In this document: in pieces, positions 28,661 through 37,328 of the stretch
Position numbering within the stretch: position 1 is the first letter of the stretch
How the letters are laid out: the number at the start of each line of letters is the position of its first letter
Assembly: GCF_018853465.1 (NCBI RefSeq)
Contig: NZ_JABBOU010000051.1
Location: 15,082-79,081, forward strand
Source of the DNA: Acidithiobacillus montserratensis
GTDB taxonomy: Bacteria > Pseudomonadota > Gammaproteobacteria > Acidithiobacillales > Acidithiobacillaceae
Length of the DNA stretch: 64,000 bases
Direction of reading: 5' to 3'
Translations under genes and position numbers: made by a program
Notes under the pieces: model-generated
Told to the model about the DNA's origin: nothing
The model's input: the letters and a program-made list of their open reading frames with translations, nothing else
Databases searched by the model: none

Positions 28661-29730
28661 GGGGCGATTCCGATTATTGCTACTGGACCGCCCCCCTGGG
28701 GCCCTTGATGCTCAGCACGGGTAGAGACGTAAACACCTGTGTCTCCAAGCACTCCTGCCAGCAGTGCTGCCACAACGCAACGGGAATAGCGCATATCCGA
28801 AATATCGGCATCCGTCCACATCGTATGCCGACGATTCCTAATATAATTCCCAGGATGAGCATCGGACTTGGCAAATACGCCGACAATTTTTTTGGAATCA
28901 CCTGCAGTGAGTTGTCCATTCACAGGCTTTATTCCCAGCTGCTTAAGAACGCCATAAATACTTGGTACATCAATGATATCGCGCATCAAGCCATGAGCTA
29001 TCGCCAGATCGCCTTCCCAGCAATCGGAATTCGCAAAAAGTATGATTTCAGAACGTATCAAGCATGGTTTTGCAGAGACGCTGGCTCTACTAGAATACAA
29101 AGACCAATCACTTTGAATAGCGGCATCAGATAACTGATTCTCGCTTATCTCACCCAGCGCCAAGGCTACACCAAGGGCTGAGGCGGCTCGCGACCAGGCC
29201 ATATCACAACGGAGCGCTGTTGCGGGCGAAGAAACTGGGGGAATAGCTGCTTTTATTTGCACCAGATGCACATCATCGGCAGTTACCCGTAACTCCTGCA
29301 TCAAATTTACCACTACTCGAGCAGTCTCATGAATCATAGCCATGCGTCCTACTTCATCTGGCGAAAAATTTCTGCTCGAGCCAGTTGCAATGGCCAGTCT
29401 TTTGCTTGACCGTTTTAATGTCGACGGCTGACCAATTACAGAAAACACCAAAAGATGCGGTGCAGTTACCCCCTCACTTCCTCCCGAAAAAGACAATACG
29501 ATCCTTTCTTCAACCTGCTCCGGAAGACAATCCAAAAAAGGGGCCAGAAGATAACCCAGTGCCTGAATAGACAAATTCCTTGTGAAATCATTTATCCCGC
29601 CATTACCTTCCGTTTTGCCGATAATGGCAACAATATTCTGGGGATGTATTTCTTCACGGGCAATGGCATCCACCAAACCCGACATGTCAGCGGGACTTTG
29701 AGTAAAAAAACGAGCCACTTCAGTGCGCAC
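28657..29730 (-). CDS. Ring-opening amidohydrolase, cyanuric acid hydrolase/barbiturase (AtzD) family
   Basis: 357 residues of a small, distinctive family with a three-fold repeated domain and three Lys-Ser pairs. Pair 1: K in IGKTEGNGGINDFTRN and S in SFSGGSEGVTAPHLLVF. Pair 2: K in VQIKAAIPPVSSP and S in SRASVSAKPCL. Pair 3: K in GVFAKSDAHPGNYIRNRRHT and S in YVSTRAEHQGPQGGGPVA. All appear intact. Known members open cyanuric acid to 1-carboxybiuret or barbiturate to ureidomalonate. The start is GTG at 29730 with GAGGTGAAG upstream. Embedded in a purine operon without uricase, the true substrate is open: barbiturate, or an oxidised purine-derived ring, are candidates. Confidence 0.9.
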   Translation of the reverse strand: MRTEVARFFTQSPADMSGLVDAIAREEIHPQNIVAIIGKTEGNGGINDFTRNLSIQALGYLLAPFLDCLPEQVEERIVLSFSGGSEGVTAPHLLVFSVIGQPSTLKRSSKRLAIATGSSRNFSPDEVGRMAMIHETARVVVNLMQELRVTADDVHLVQIKAAIPPVSSPATALRCDMAWSRAASALGVALALGEISENQLSDAAIQSDWSLYSSRASVSAKPCLIRSEIILFANSDCWEGDLAIAHGLMRDIIDVPSIYGVLKQLGIKPVNGQLTAGDSKKIVGVFAKSDAHPGNYIRNRRHTMWTDADISDMRYSRCVVAALLAGVLGDTGVYVSTRAEHQGPQGGGPVAIIGIAP

Positions 29731-29748
29731 GAAACTTCACCTCAATGC

Positions 29749-30327
29749 TTAAAACGGCACTTTCAAAGTTCGACCCGTACGTCTGCGAATATCAATTTTA
29801 TAGACATCTCCTGCATCCATTTCATCTGCACTTTTAGCATTGGCCAGGGCGTGCACCACTTCATCGGAGTTCATGGTTAAAACTGTCACTGGATCAACGA
29901 TGGCCATTGGAAAATCATGCCAAGTACCCGCATGAATCATAACGCCATGACCTGCAGGAATACGAAAGGCACACACATCTTCCAAGCAAGGGGCATCATG
30001 TCCGGTAGCTTGATTCGGCTTGCCTAACACCATAGCAAATGGTGACGTACCAAGCCCGACAAAAATTTGGGTCATATTCAAATGCCGTTCTAGCCAGGTA
30101 ATTTCCGGACTGCGGTGTGAAATACGTGCTGTGCGGATCACCGCCTGTCCAGTATACTTAAAATCCAGATTTTGCCCTTCTTCAACGCTCCCTTTATAAA
30201 AAGGAATACTCAATCCTGGTCGGTATACCGCTTCAGTAATCATCACCCCATAGTCTTGCATATTTTCTGGATTAGCATCTACAAAGGGAATTTCCATTAC
30301 CATATTATCTTCTAATTGGGCGCCCAT
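29749..30327 (-). CDS. Ureidoglycolate lyase (AllA)-family cupin protein
   Basis: 192 residues, slightly longer than AllA (about 160). Cupin motifs match the family: WLERHLNMTQIFVGLG (LERH..xQ.F) and IPAGHGVMIHAGTWHDFPMA (the WH metal/substrate motif). AllA converts ureidoglycolate to glyoxylate and urea. Here it sits directly before the AtzD-family gene and after the FAD subunit of the hydroxylase, with no allantoinase or allantoicase nearby to make ureidoglycolate. It may therefore act on another ureido acid such as ureidomalonate (inference). RBS GAGGAG precedes the ATG. Confidence 0.75.
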   Translation of the reverse strand: MGAQLEDNMVMEIPFVDANPENMQDYGVMITEAVYRPGLSIPFYKGSVEEGQNLDFKYTGQAVIRTARISHRSPEITWLERHLNMTQIFVGLGTSPFAMVLGKPNQATGHDAPCLEDVCAFRIPAGHGVMIHAGTWHDFPMAIVDPVTVLTMNSDEVVHALANAKSADEMDAGDVYKIDIRRRTGRTLKVPF

Positions 30328-30347
30328 ATTACTCTCCTCTTTGCTCG

Positions 30348-31199
30348 TTATTCAACGTGTTGTATGGCATCCCAGATCAGACGGGATGTGGTTTCCAGAC
30401 GATATTCTGCGCTTGAGCGAATATCATCAACCGGTGCAATATCATGCGTTATACCTTTCCGAACTATTGCCGCATCAATCTGCTTGATCTTCTTTCCCTG
30501 TAAATAATGACTTACAGTGGGCAAACTACAGGGAATCGCTGCTACGCTGGCAATACCAAACCGGGCCTGGACAATGGTCTTAGCTGCATCTATCTGAAAA
30601 CAAGCGGCAACACCAACTTTTGCAATGGCCTGCGCGGCACGGGTACCTACTTTCCGGTATAAACTGACGGATTTATCGGGAGGATAAGGAATATGCACCG
30701 CAACAAGTAACTCCGCTGCAGCCAAAGCAGTTTTGCGATAAGCGACATGAAAGGCGGCATAATCCATGATGCGCGATCCCTGTTGGCCGGCAATTTCAAG
30801 ACTGGCCCCATATGCCAGTAATACGGGAGCATTATCTGCAGCGGGAGAGGCATTACATAGGTTCCCACCCAGAGTGGCACGATTCTGTATAGGTGCAGCA
30901 CCGGTCACTGCAGCAGAAGCAGCCAACATTGGCCAGAATTTTTGGACTTGTGGATGGCGTCGCAAAGCGCTCAGCGTCACCCCCGCTCCGATGCGAATAC
31001 CCTTGTCATGAACTTCGATCTCTTTTAAATCCGGGATGGCGCTCAAATCTAACCAATCCCGGTTTTTTTGATGCATACTCAATCGCTGTGTCACCATGAC
31101 ATCCGTGCCCCCGGAAATGATCTGATAATGATCTAGGGGCATTTTAGAGAGTAAGCTTATGGCTTCACCCACCCGTTGAGGACGCACCCATTCAACCAT
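30348..31199 (-). CDS. Xanthine dehydrogenase-type FAD-binding subunit
   Basis: 283 residues of the CO-dehydrogenase/XDH FAD family. QIISGGTDVMVTQRLSMHQ is the FAD diphosphate-binding loop, and NRATLGGNLCNASPAADNAP is the second FAD signature. The subunit passes electrons from the [2Fe-2S] centres to NAD+ or another acceptor. Start is placed at 31199 (MVEWVRPQ), with AGGAG upstream, overlapping the iron-sulfur subunit by 8 bases. It is part of a three-gene molybdenum hydroxylase (Mo, 2Fe-2S, FAD order). Confidence 0.9.
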   Translation of the reverse strand: MVEWVRPQRVGEAISLLSKMPLDHYQIISGGTDVMVTQRLSMHQKNRDWLDLSAIPDLKEIEVHDKGIRIGAGVTLSALRRHPQVQKFWPMLAASAAVTGAAPIQNRATLGGNLCNASPAADNAPVLLAYGASLEIAGQQGSRIMDYAAFHVAYRKTALAAAELLVAVHIPYPPDKSVSLYRKVGTRAAQAIAKVGVAACFQIDAAKTIVQARFGIASVAAIPCSLPTVSHYLQGKKIKQIDAAIVRKGITHDIAPVDDIRSSAEYRLETTSRLIWDAIQHVE

Positions 31200-31650
31200 G
31201 AGTAACTCCTGTGGCAGCCTGAAGAACCGCTTCATAAATGCGACCGTAACCCGTACAGCGACATAAATTCCCGCTGAGTCCCTCCCGTATTTCTTCTAGC
31301 GTGGGCTGCGGATACTCACTCAGCAATGCCGTTGCTGCCATCATCATTCCCGGGGTACAAATTCCACATTGGGCGGCAAAACAGGCATGAAAAGAGGCCA
31401 CCAACGGACTGTCAGAAGGTAAGCCTTCTATCGTCACAATGTCGGCGTTATCCATTTGCCCCAGAGGAAGCAAACAACTGTTGAGAACCTGACCATTGAC
31501 TAAAACTGCACAGGCCCCGCACTCCCCCTCACCACAGCCCTCCTTGGTCCCTTTCAAACCCAGTTCATCACGCAATACGTCCAGGAGGCGGCTATCTGGC
31601 TTTGCCTGCACTTGCATTTTCTGACCATTTATCTGCATGCTTACTTTCAT
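31192..31650 (-). CDS. Xanthine dehydrogenase-type [2Fe-2S] subunit
   Basis: 152 residues. It has the plant-type ferredoxin domain ([15 protein letters not shown]) and the helical [2Fe-2S] domain ([12 protein letters not shown] and [16 protein letters not shown]). These eight cysteines hold the two clusters that carry electrons from molybdopterin to FAD. Length is typical of XdhC/CoxS-type small subunits. Start 31650 overlaps the Mo subunit stop as ATGA. Confidence 0.94.
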   Translation of the reverse strand: MKVSMQINGQKMQVQAKPDSRLLDVLRDELGLKGTKEGCGEGECGACAVLVNGQVLNSCLLPLGQMDNADIVTIEGLPSDSPLVASFHACFAAQCGICTPGMMMAATALLSEYPQPTLEEIREGLSGNLCRCTGYGRIYEAVLQAATGVTHG

Positions 31651-33911
31651 TGGGACACTCTCTCTGAACAAGCCAGTTTCATCAACAATTCCGGCATCAC
31701 GGGGATCTGATCAATGTTCATTTTTAATGCCTGTTGAATAGCATTCACAATGGCCGGCGCCGGGCCATCCATGGGAAGCTCTCCTACCCCCTTTGCACCT
31801 TTGGGACCGGCACCCAATCCTTTCTCCATCAATACCACTTGTATAGGCCCGATATCCGCAGTGGTTGGGATAATATAATTAGTCAAACGATCATTGGCCA
31901 TCACCCCAACATCGTTCCAGAGCACGTTTTCATAGAGTGCATAACCAATACCCTGCACTACCCCCCCCTCGATCTGTCCCTGTACAATTTGCGGATGTAC
32001 CGCATGCCCTATTTCCTGGACGGCAGTAAAGTTCAGGATACGGGTTTCATAAGTTAATTTATCAATTTCCACTTCGGCAATATATGCAGCCCAAGCGAAA
32101 CTGGAATAAGCTCGACCAGTAAATTTATTTTCATCCCAAAGCATTTGCGCGGGCGGTTGATAGCTCGCTGACACCAACAAATCTTTTTTAGACTCCTGCA
32201 TCCGGAGACAGGCATCAGCAAATTCATCAACTGAATATAGCTTGGAAAGTCCACCTTCAGTCATTAGCTTCTGCAATAAAAGATTGGCTGCTCTTTCAAC
32301 TAACTCACCAACCACCATACATGTGCGAGAAGCAACAGTCGGTCCGGAATTAGGCACTCTTGTTGTATCCGTTTGCGCCAGGTGAATCTTGTCCATGGGT
32401 AATTGCAGAGCATCAGCAGCGATTTGTACTAAGGTGGTCGCAGCACCCTGGCCCATCTCCGTATTTGAGCACAGAATCTCTACCTGACCGTTGCCATGAG
32501 CTTGCAACAATACTCGCGAAGCCAGATATAATTCACCATTCCCAGTGAAGCCTGCTCCGTGTGCAAAGGTTGCCAAACCAATGCCGCGAACAGTACCATT
32601 ATTTTGTTTATTCCAATGTTTAAATTCTGCCTGACGCTCATAATATTGACTTACCCGAAGTGCTTCTTCGAGAGCATCCTGAGCAAAGCAATCGTTTTGA
32701 AGAATATCACCTGTCGGACTGACATCCCCACTCCTTAACAAATTTTTTCGACGAAACTCTGCAGGATCCATTGCTAACTTTGCAGCGAGCTGATCCATCG
32801 CCACTTCCAGAGCAAAAATACTCTGCGGAGCGCCAAACCCGCGAAATGCTCCAAAAGGAGGATGATTAGTAGCTATGGCACGCCCTCTAACCCGAATATT
32901 TTTGCAGAAATAAGGTCCAGGAGCATGAATAACTCCACGAGACAGGACGACCGGGCTTAGCGTCCGGTAAGCACCACCATCAATGGCAAAATCCATGTCG
33001 ATAAATTGCAGTTCACCAGCACGGTTTGCACCAAGGCGAAGCATCGTGCGTGAAGGATGCCGTTTAGGTGTAACCCGCATATCCTCACCGCGTTCATAAA
33101 CCAGTTTGACTGGTTTCCCACCAGCTTTGATGGCCAGCAAAGCAGCATGACAAGCAATTACCGAAGGATAATCTTCTTTACCGCCAAAGGCACCACCCGT
33201 TGTAGTTTGTACAACGCGCAGTAGGTCTTTACTTAATCCCGTACATTGCTCCAAAGCGTCCAAAACATAATAAGGACATTGCATCGAACCGTCGATTCTC
33301 AGTACCCCATCATTCTGCAGGATGGCAATCATACCTTGAGGTTCTATATAAAGCTGTTCCTGTGAAGGAGTAATGAACCTTGCATCGATAAAACATTCAA
33401 TTTCATCGAAAGACTTATCAACATCACCTTTCTCAAGAAGATAATCTGAATATACATTGCCTGGAATTATCTTATTTTCGGCAGAGAGAGCTTCATCAAT
33501 ATCAAAAACTGGATGCGCTAGAGGTACTTCGTGAACGCGAATATGAGATAAAGCTTTTTTGAGCATATCCGGTTCAGAATGTCCCAACAGAACCAACGCC
33601 TCCCCCGCGTGACGAAATACCCGATCCACCAATACTGGCTGATCATTCTCCAGCAGCTTGACAGCATTAAGCCCCGGAATATCTTTTGCTGTGACAATAA
33701 TGAATTCAGACCAGTCAAGCGCTGGGTCAAAAAAAATCTCTTCGACTACACCACCAGCACTTGCAGTACGCAACGTCGTTGCATATATGACATCGTTTAA
33801 TTCAATATCATCTACATACACAGCCGTCCCTAAGATCTTAGAAAGACCGTCAACACGCTTTGGTTGAGCTTTGTCAACTACCGCGCCAACATCTCTCTTA
33901 TATATTTCCAT
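31647..33911 (-). CDS. Xanthine dehydrogenase-type molybdopterin subunit
   Basis: 754 residues. It hydroxylates N-heterocycles such as hypoxanthine and xanthine. TTTGGAFGGKEDYPSVIAC holds the Mo-cofactor loop with the Glu that positions purine (bovine E802 equivalent). NHPPFGAFRGFGAPQSIF holds the Arg matching bovine R880. GAKGVGELPMDGPAPAIVNA holds the catalytic base Glu. Retention of both substrate residues favours a purine substrate over uracil, which a related uracil/thymine dehydrogenase would use. Start 33911 (MEIYKRDVG) has AAGGTGAG upstream. Downstream come the 2Fe-2S and FAD genes; upstream is an exported nucleoside permease-family protein. Confidence 0.92.
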   Translation of the reverse strand: MEIYKRDVGAVVDKAQPKRVDGLSKILGTAVYVDDIELNDVIYATTLRTASAGGVVEEIFFDPALDWSEFIIVTAKDIPGLNAVKLLENDQPVLVDRVFRHAGEALVLLGHSEPDMLKKALSHIRVHEVPLAHPVFDIDEALSAENKIIPGNVYSDYLLEKGDVDKSFDEIECFIDARFITPSQEQLYIEPQGMIAILQNDGVLRIDGSMQCPYYVLDALEQCTGLSKDLLRVVQTTTGGAFGGKEDYPSVIACHAALLAIKAGGKPVKLVYERGEDMRVTPKRHPSRTMLRLGANRAGELQFIDMDFAIDGGAYRTLSPVVLSRGVIHAPGPYFCKNIRVRGRAIATNHPPFGAFRGFGAPQSIFALEVAMDQLAAKLAMDPAEFRRKNLLRSGDVSPTGDILQNDCFAQDALEEALRVSQYYERQAEFKHWNKQNNGTVRGIGLATFAHGAGFTGNGELYLASRVLLQAHGNGQVEILCSNTEMGQGAATTLVQIAADALQLPMDKIHLAQTDTTRVPNSGPTVASRTCMVVGELVERAANLLLQKLMTEGGLSKLYSVDEFADACLRMQESKKDLLVSASYQPPAQMLWDENKFTGRAYSSFAWAAYIAEVEIDKLTYETRILNFTAVQEIGHAVHPQIVQGQIEGGVVQGIGYALYENVLWNDVGVMANDRLTNYIIPTTADIGPIQVVLMEKGLGAGPKGAKGVGELPMDGPAPAIVNAIQQALKMNIDQIPVMPELLMKLACSERVSQ

Positions 33912-33961
33912 AATAAATCTCACCTTAAATACGTCAAAACCACTGACGAAATATTCGCACA

Positions 33962-34990
33962 TTAATTACTGTTATTGTTTTTTTTATCAACATCCAGAAT
34001 ATGTTTAATAATCGCCTTAGTTACTTTGACGGCGTTTTCTTCGGCCAACTCACTAGCATAAAGATCTCCAGTTTTCCAGATTTGCTCCTCAGTTTTCCCT
34101 GGTGGCGGAATATCAATATCTGAGATACCACGAACTGACAAATAATTATTTTCCAAACCAAATCGAGATAAAGCGGCAACATCACCAAGATCTTCCATGG
34201 CTGTATTGGTATACGCAGCTTGGCCATGAGTATAGAGATTTACAATCTTTTCAGCTATGGCCTGATTTTCTTTACCAATCCAAAAGTCATCGCCTGTAAT
34301 CGTCGCCCCAACCATAATTTTAGGCTGAGTAGAAATGGAAAAAGTGTGATCCAGCTTTTTAGCTTCGGAAGTATTCTCCAGTTTTACACCTGCAGATGCT
34401 TTCACCGCCATATTCAATATTTGTGGATTAATCTTATAGGCAAGATTCTCCAGTGTATTTTGTGTGAAATTGGCACAATCACCAGGGTGTGAGTAATCAT
34501 CACATCCTGGCGGCGCCCAAGCCAACGTTTTTTTATCACTCAAATAGTGATGACCAAATGCCCACGAAACAACCCAGCTATTAATATAAACACTACCGAG
34601 TGCTGATTCTTTATTATCAACACCACCGGCTATGCCACTACGTATAAATATGGTTTTTCTCACGTTCAGTTCAGGGTCTTTCACCATACTTGTAACCGAT
34701 ATAGCTGCGTTCATTTCTCCTTCGCCTGTTTCAGTTACGCAAACCCCGTGTTCATTACATATCAGGGGTCGATATAATCCAGGAATATTTATGCTTTTAT
34801 ACTGATATGATTTTTGACTTTTCCATGCATGCCATTCTGGTGGGAAAGCTGTTAATACGATCACTTTTGGTTGCATAATCAGTGATTTTTGACCTGCTGC
34901 TGGGTTAGCAAAAGCCTCGTTTGCTATTATTGCCAGCCCTACGAAAAAGGGTACCATGCCAATTCTAATATTCTTATCTAAAAATCTCAT
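33962..34990 (-). CDS. Exported purine nucleoside permease (NUP)-family protein, phosphorylase-like fold
   Basis: 342 residues with a clear signal peptide (IGMVPFFVGLAIIANEAFANPA). The body matches the NUP family: VIVLTAFPPEWHAW, FIRSGIAGGVDNKESALGSV, ITGDDFWIGKENQAIAEK, NTAMEDLGDVAALSRFG and VRGISDIDIPPPGKT. NUP was named from a fungal nucleoside transporter, but it has no membrane segments beyond the signal and looks like a nucleoside phosphorylase/nucleosidase. A periplasmic nucleoside-binding or -cleaving role is inferred. It differs from the exported nucleosidase at 4.2 kb, so the island carries two unrelated exported nucleoside proteins. It sits between adenine deaminase and the Mo hydroxylase. 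Confidence 0.8.
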   Translation of the reverse strand: MRFLDKNIRIGMVPFFVGLAIIANEAFANPAAGQKSLIMQPKVIVLTAFPPEWHAWKSQKSYQYKSINIPGLYRPLICNEHGVCVTETGEGEMNAAISVTSMVKDPELNVRKTIFIRSGIAGGVDNKESALGSVYINSWVVSWAFGHHYLSDKKTLAWAPPGCDDYSHPGDCANFTQNTLENLAYKINPQILNMAVKASAGVKLENTSEAKKLDHTFSISTQPKIMVGATITGDDFWIGKENQAIAEKIVNLYTHGQAAYTNTAMEDLGDVAALSRFGLENNYLSVRGISDIDIPPPGKTEEQIWKTGDLYASELAEENAVKVTKAIIKHILDVDKKNNNSN

Positions 34991-35011
34991 AATTTCTTCC
35001 TTTTCCTACTA

Positions 35012-36043
35012 TTAAGATAGAAAACCATCAACATAATTTTCTAGTGCTGAAAACATTTGCTTTTTTTTCTCTGTGGTACAGAAAGAAGCTTCTATAGCAT
35101 TTTTTTGCAGTAAAATTATATCATTGATATCGCGTTCTAGACAGTTTACAGTGCTGATGATGTTTTCATTCAGATACCCCCCGAAATAAGCCGGATCATC
35201 AGAATTAATGGTCACATGTAAACCTGCATCTATCATTTTACCCAAATTATGAGATTCAAGATCGGGGAAAACCTTGAGTTCCACATTGGAAAAAGGACAC
35301 ACAGTCAACGGAATACGTTCTTCCAACAATCGCTCAACCAAACCAGAATCCTCTAGACAACGCACACCATGATCAATACGTTCCACCTTCAAGAGGTTCA
35401 AGGCTTCCCATATATATTCTGGCGGTCCTTCTTCACCTGCATGTGCAACTCGATGTAGTCCTAAGTTTTTAGCCCTCTGAAAAACCTCTTGAAATTTACG
35501 AGGAGGATTCCCAAGCTCTGCCGAATCCAAACCGATTCCTGCAATTCCACCAATTTTCATGGCGTCGTGCAGAAGACTAACCGTTGACTCTGCGTCACGG
35601 TCTCTTTCGAAACAGAGAATCAGCGCACTACTTATCCCCCATTCACATTCTGCTTCTGCAAGGGCTGAACGAATCCCCCCCATAACCACATCTAGGGCAA
35701 TCCCATGAGACAAATGTGTCTGAGGATCAAAAAAAATCTCCGTATGCATTATTCCTTGCTGTTTACAGCGCTGCAGATAAGCTTTAGTTAATTCATAAAA
35801 ATCAAGCTCTTCACGTAAAACCGAGGCTCCTAGATAATAGACATTAAGAAAACTTTGTAAATCCTTAAACTGGTAAGCAGATCTGGCGCTCTCGATATCT
35901 TTATAGGGCAAATTGATTTCATTCCGCTGCGCAAACCTCAGTAACATCTCTGGCTCAAGGGTTCCCTCGATATGAAGATGTAATTCTACTTTGGGCATAT
36001 GCTTTACGAAGCTTTCAAACTCTATTTTGCTTTCTTCTTTCAT
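35012..36043 (-). CDS. Adenine-type deaminase (adenosine deaminase family)
   Basis: 343 residues, zinc TIM barrel. Zinc and catalytic residues: VELHLHIEGTLEPEML (H-x-H), HRVAHAGEEGPPEYIWEAL (HAGE), RIDHGVRCLEDSG and VTINSDDPAYFGGYL (SDDP). The block TEIFFDPQTHLSHGI is the variant found in the adenine deaminase branch (Aah1-like) rather than in adenosine deaminases, so adenine to hypoxanthine plus ammonia is the preferred call. This fits exported nucleoside cleavage and base uptake. It starts 44 bases after the guanine deaminase stop. Confidence 0.85.
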   Translation of the reverse strand: MKEESKIEFESFVKHMPKVELHLHIEGTLEPEMLLRFAQRNEINLPYKDIESARSAYQFKDLQSFLNVYYLGASVLREELDFYELTKAYLQRCKQQGIMHTEIFFDPQTHLSHGIALDVVMGGIRSALAEAECEWGISSALILCFERDRDAESTVSLLHDAMKIGGIAGIGLDSAELGNPPRKFQEVFQRAKNLGLHRVAHAGEEGPPEYIWEALNLLKVERIDHGVRCLEDSGLVERLLEERIPLTVCPFSNVELKVFPDLESHNLGKMIDAGLHVTINSDDPAYFGGYLNENIISTVNCLERDINDIILLQKNAIEASFCTTEKKKQMFSALENYVDGFLS

Positions 36044-36087
36044 TCGGTAAAACGCTCCTAATGTTTGTTATAGACTCAGATGAATAC

Positions 36088-37320
36088 TCAGGCGGCACGC
36101 TCACTAGCGAGCCAGGTTCCTTGTGGTCGTTCTTCTAATTCAGACATTGTTCCGCCAATACATTCAGAGAACCAACCGTCCCAGGACTGATTCTTTTGCT
36201 TAGATGGCAATAATATAAAATCTGCTCTTTTCCCCGGACATAGATTTCCTGCAATGGCATCTCGATTCATCGCCTCAGCGCCAGCTAATGTGGCACGATA
36301 GAGCGCTTCTTGAAAGGAGATCTTAATCCCCGCTTTTCGGTGTATCGCTATAAATCTCTGAATGACATGCAACATACTATGACTTGGACCGGCACCAACA
36401 TCAGTTGCTAATGCATATGGAATATGATATTCCTGCAATTTCTCCAGAGGCATACGGTTGTTTCCGAGTGCCTCGTTACTACTCGGACAATGGGCGACCC
36501 AAGAACCTCGTGCAAACAGACATTGCCATTCTGAATCATTCATTTCGATGCAGTGCCCAAGAATAGTTTTTGGCGTAAGCAAACCCGCCTTATCATAAAC
36601 TTGCGTATAGCTTTCGGCATCCGGAAATAACTCCTTGACCCACGCTATCTCAGCATTTGATTCAGCTAAATGTGTCTGCACAAATGAAGATGTTTGAACT
36701 GCTATCATACCAAGATAACTAAGAATTTCTGTACTGAGATTGGGTGCGAAACGTGGCGTTAACGCATAATGGTGACGATCATTTCTCATCATAATTTCGT
36801 TTAAAAGAATAGGATCATGTAAACTATAATCGGTTAAATCATTAGGGGCATTTATAGCCATCAACACATTGCCAATTATCCAGTCACCACGCATTTTTTG
36901 CATGGCAATCTCTGTTGCTGCGGCATGCGGACTAGAGTAACTCATTCCCATGACTGTACCTGCCCGCAACATATCGGCATAAAACTCTTCTGCTGCCTGA
37001 CCTGCCTTTCCAGTATCTATATAACTTGCTTCCTCAGGCCATATATGCTCCTTTAACCAGGTTAATAATTCTCCAGAATATTTACCCCTTACTTGATGCT
37101 GTACCCAATGTAAATGCACATCAGCAAATCCCGGCATCAACACCCCATCCAACTCTACAGTTTCAATATTATTTTCACATCCTTTAATTACATCACTAAA
37201 ATACCCTATTTTTTTAATTATACCATCCTCTGTATAAATTGCCCCATCAACAAAGCAGTCTGCAACCGCGTGATTTCTGGGATTTATGATTGAAGCTCGA
37301 AATATTTTTTTATTTTCCAT
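36088..37320 (-). CDS. guaD: Guanine deaminase
   Basis: 410 residues, amidohydrolase family. It hydrolyses guanine to xanthine and ammonia. Visible sites are LMPGFADVHLHWVQHQVRG (H-x-H zinc motif followed by the guanine-specific loop), SFVQTHLAESNAEIAWVKEL, SYTQVYDKAGLLTPKTILGH, AHCPSSNEALGNNRMPLE and YALATDVGAGPSHSML (zinc Asp). These follow the guanine deaminase pattern rather than cytosine deaminase or chlorohydrolases. Its product xanthine is the presumed substrate of the hydroxylase encoded further down the operon. It starts 8 bases after the permease stop. Confidence 0.88.
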   Translation of the reverse strand: MENKKIFRASIINPRNHAVADCFVDGAIYTEDGIIKKIGYFSDVIKGCENNIETVELDGVLMPGFADVHLHWVQHQVRGKYSGELLTWLKEHIWPEEASYIDTGKAGQAAEEFYADMLRAGTVMGMSYSSPHAAATEIAMQKMRGDWIIGNVLMAINAPNDLTDYSLHDPILLNEIMMRNDRHHYALTPRFAPNLSTEILSYLGMIAVQTSSFVQTHLAESNAEIAWVKELFPDAESYTQVYDKAGLLTPKTILGHCIEMNDSEWQCLFARGSWVAHCPSSNEALGNNRMPLEKLQEYHIPYALATDVGAGPSHSMLHVIQRFIAIHRKAGIKISFQEALYRATLAGAEAMNRDAIAGNLCPGKRADFILLPSKQKNQSWDGWFSECIGGTMSELEERPQGTWLASERAA

Positions 37321-37328
37321 CTTTTCTA

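Noticed and set aside
26098-29730. Reading the AtzD-G-E-H-like genes as a cyanuric acid (s-triazine herbicide) degradation operon
   Set aside because: No AtzA/B/C-like upstream enzymes or AtzF allophanate hydrolase are present and the genes are embedded among purine genes; cyanuric acid as substrate is possible but not favoured.
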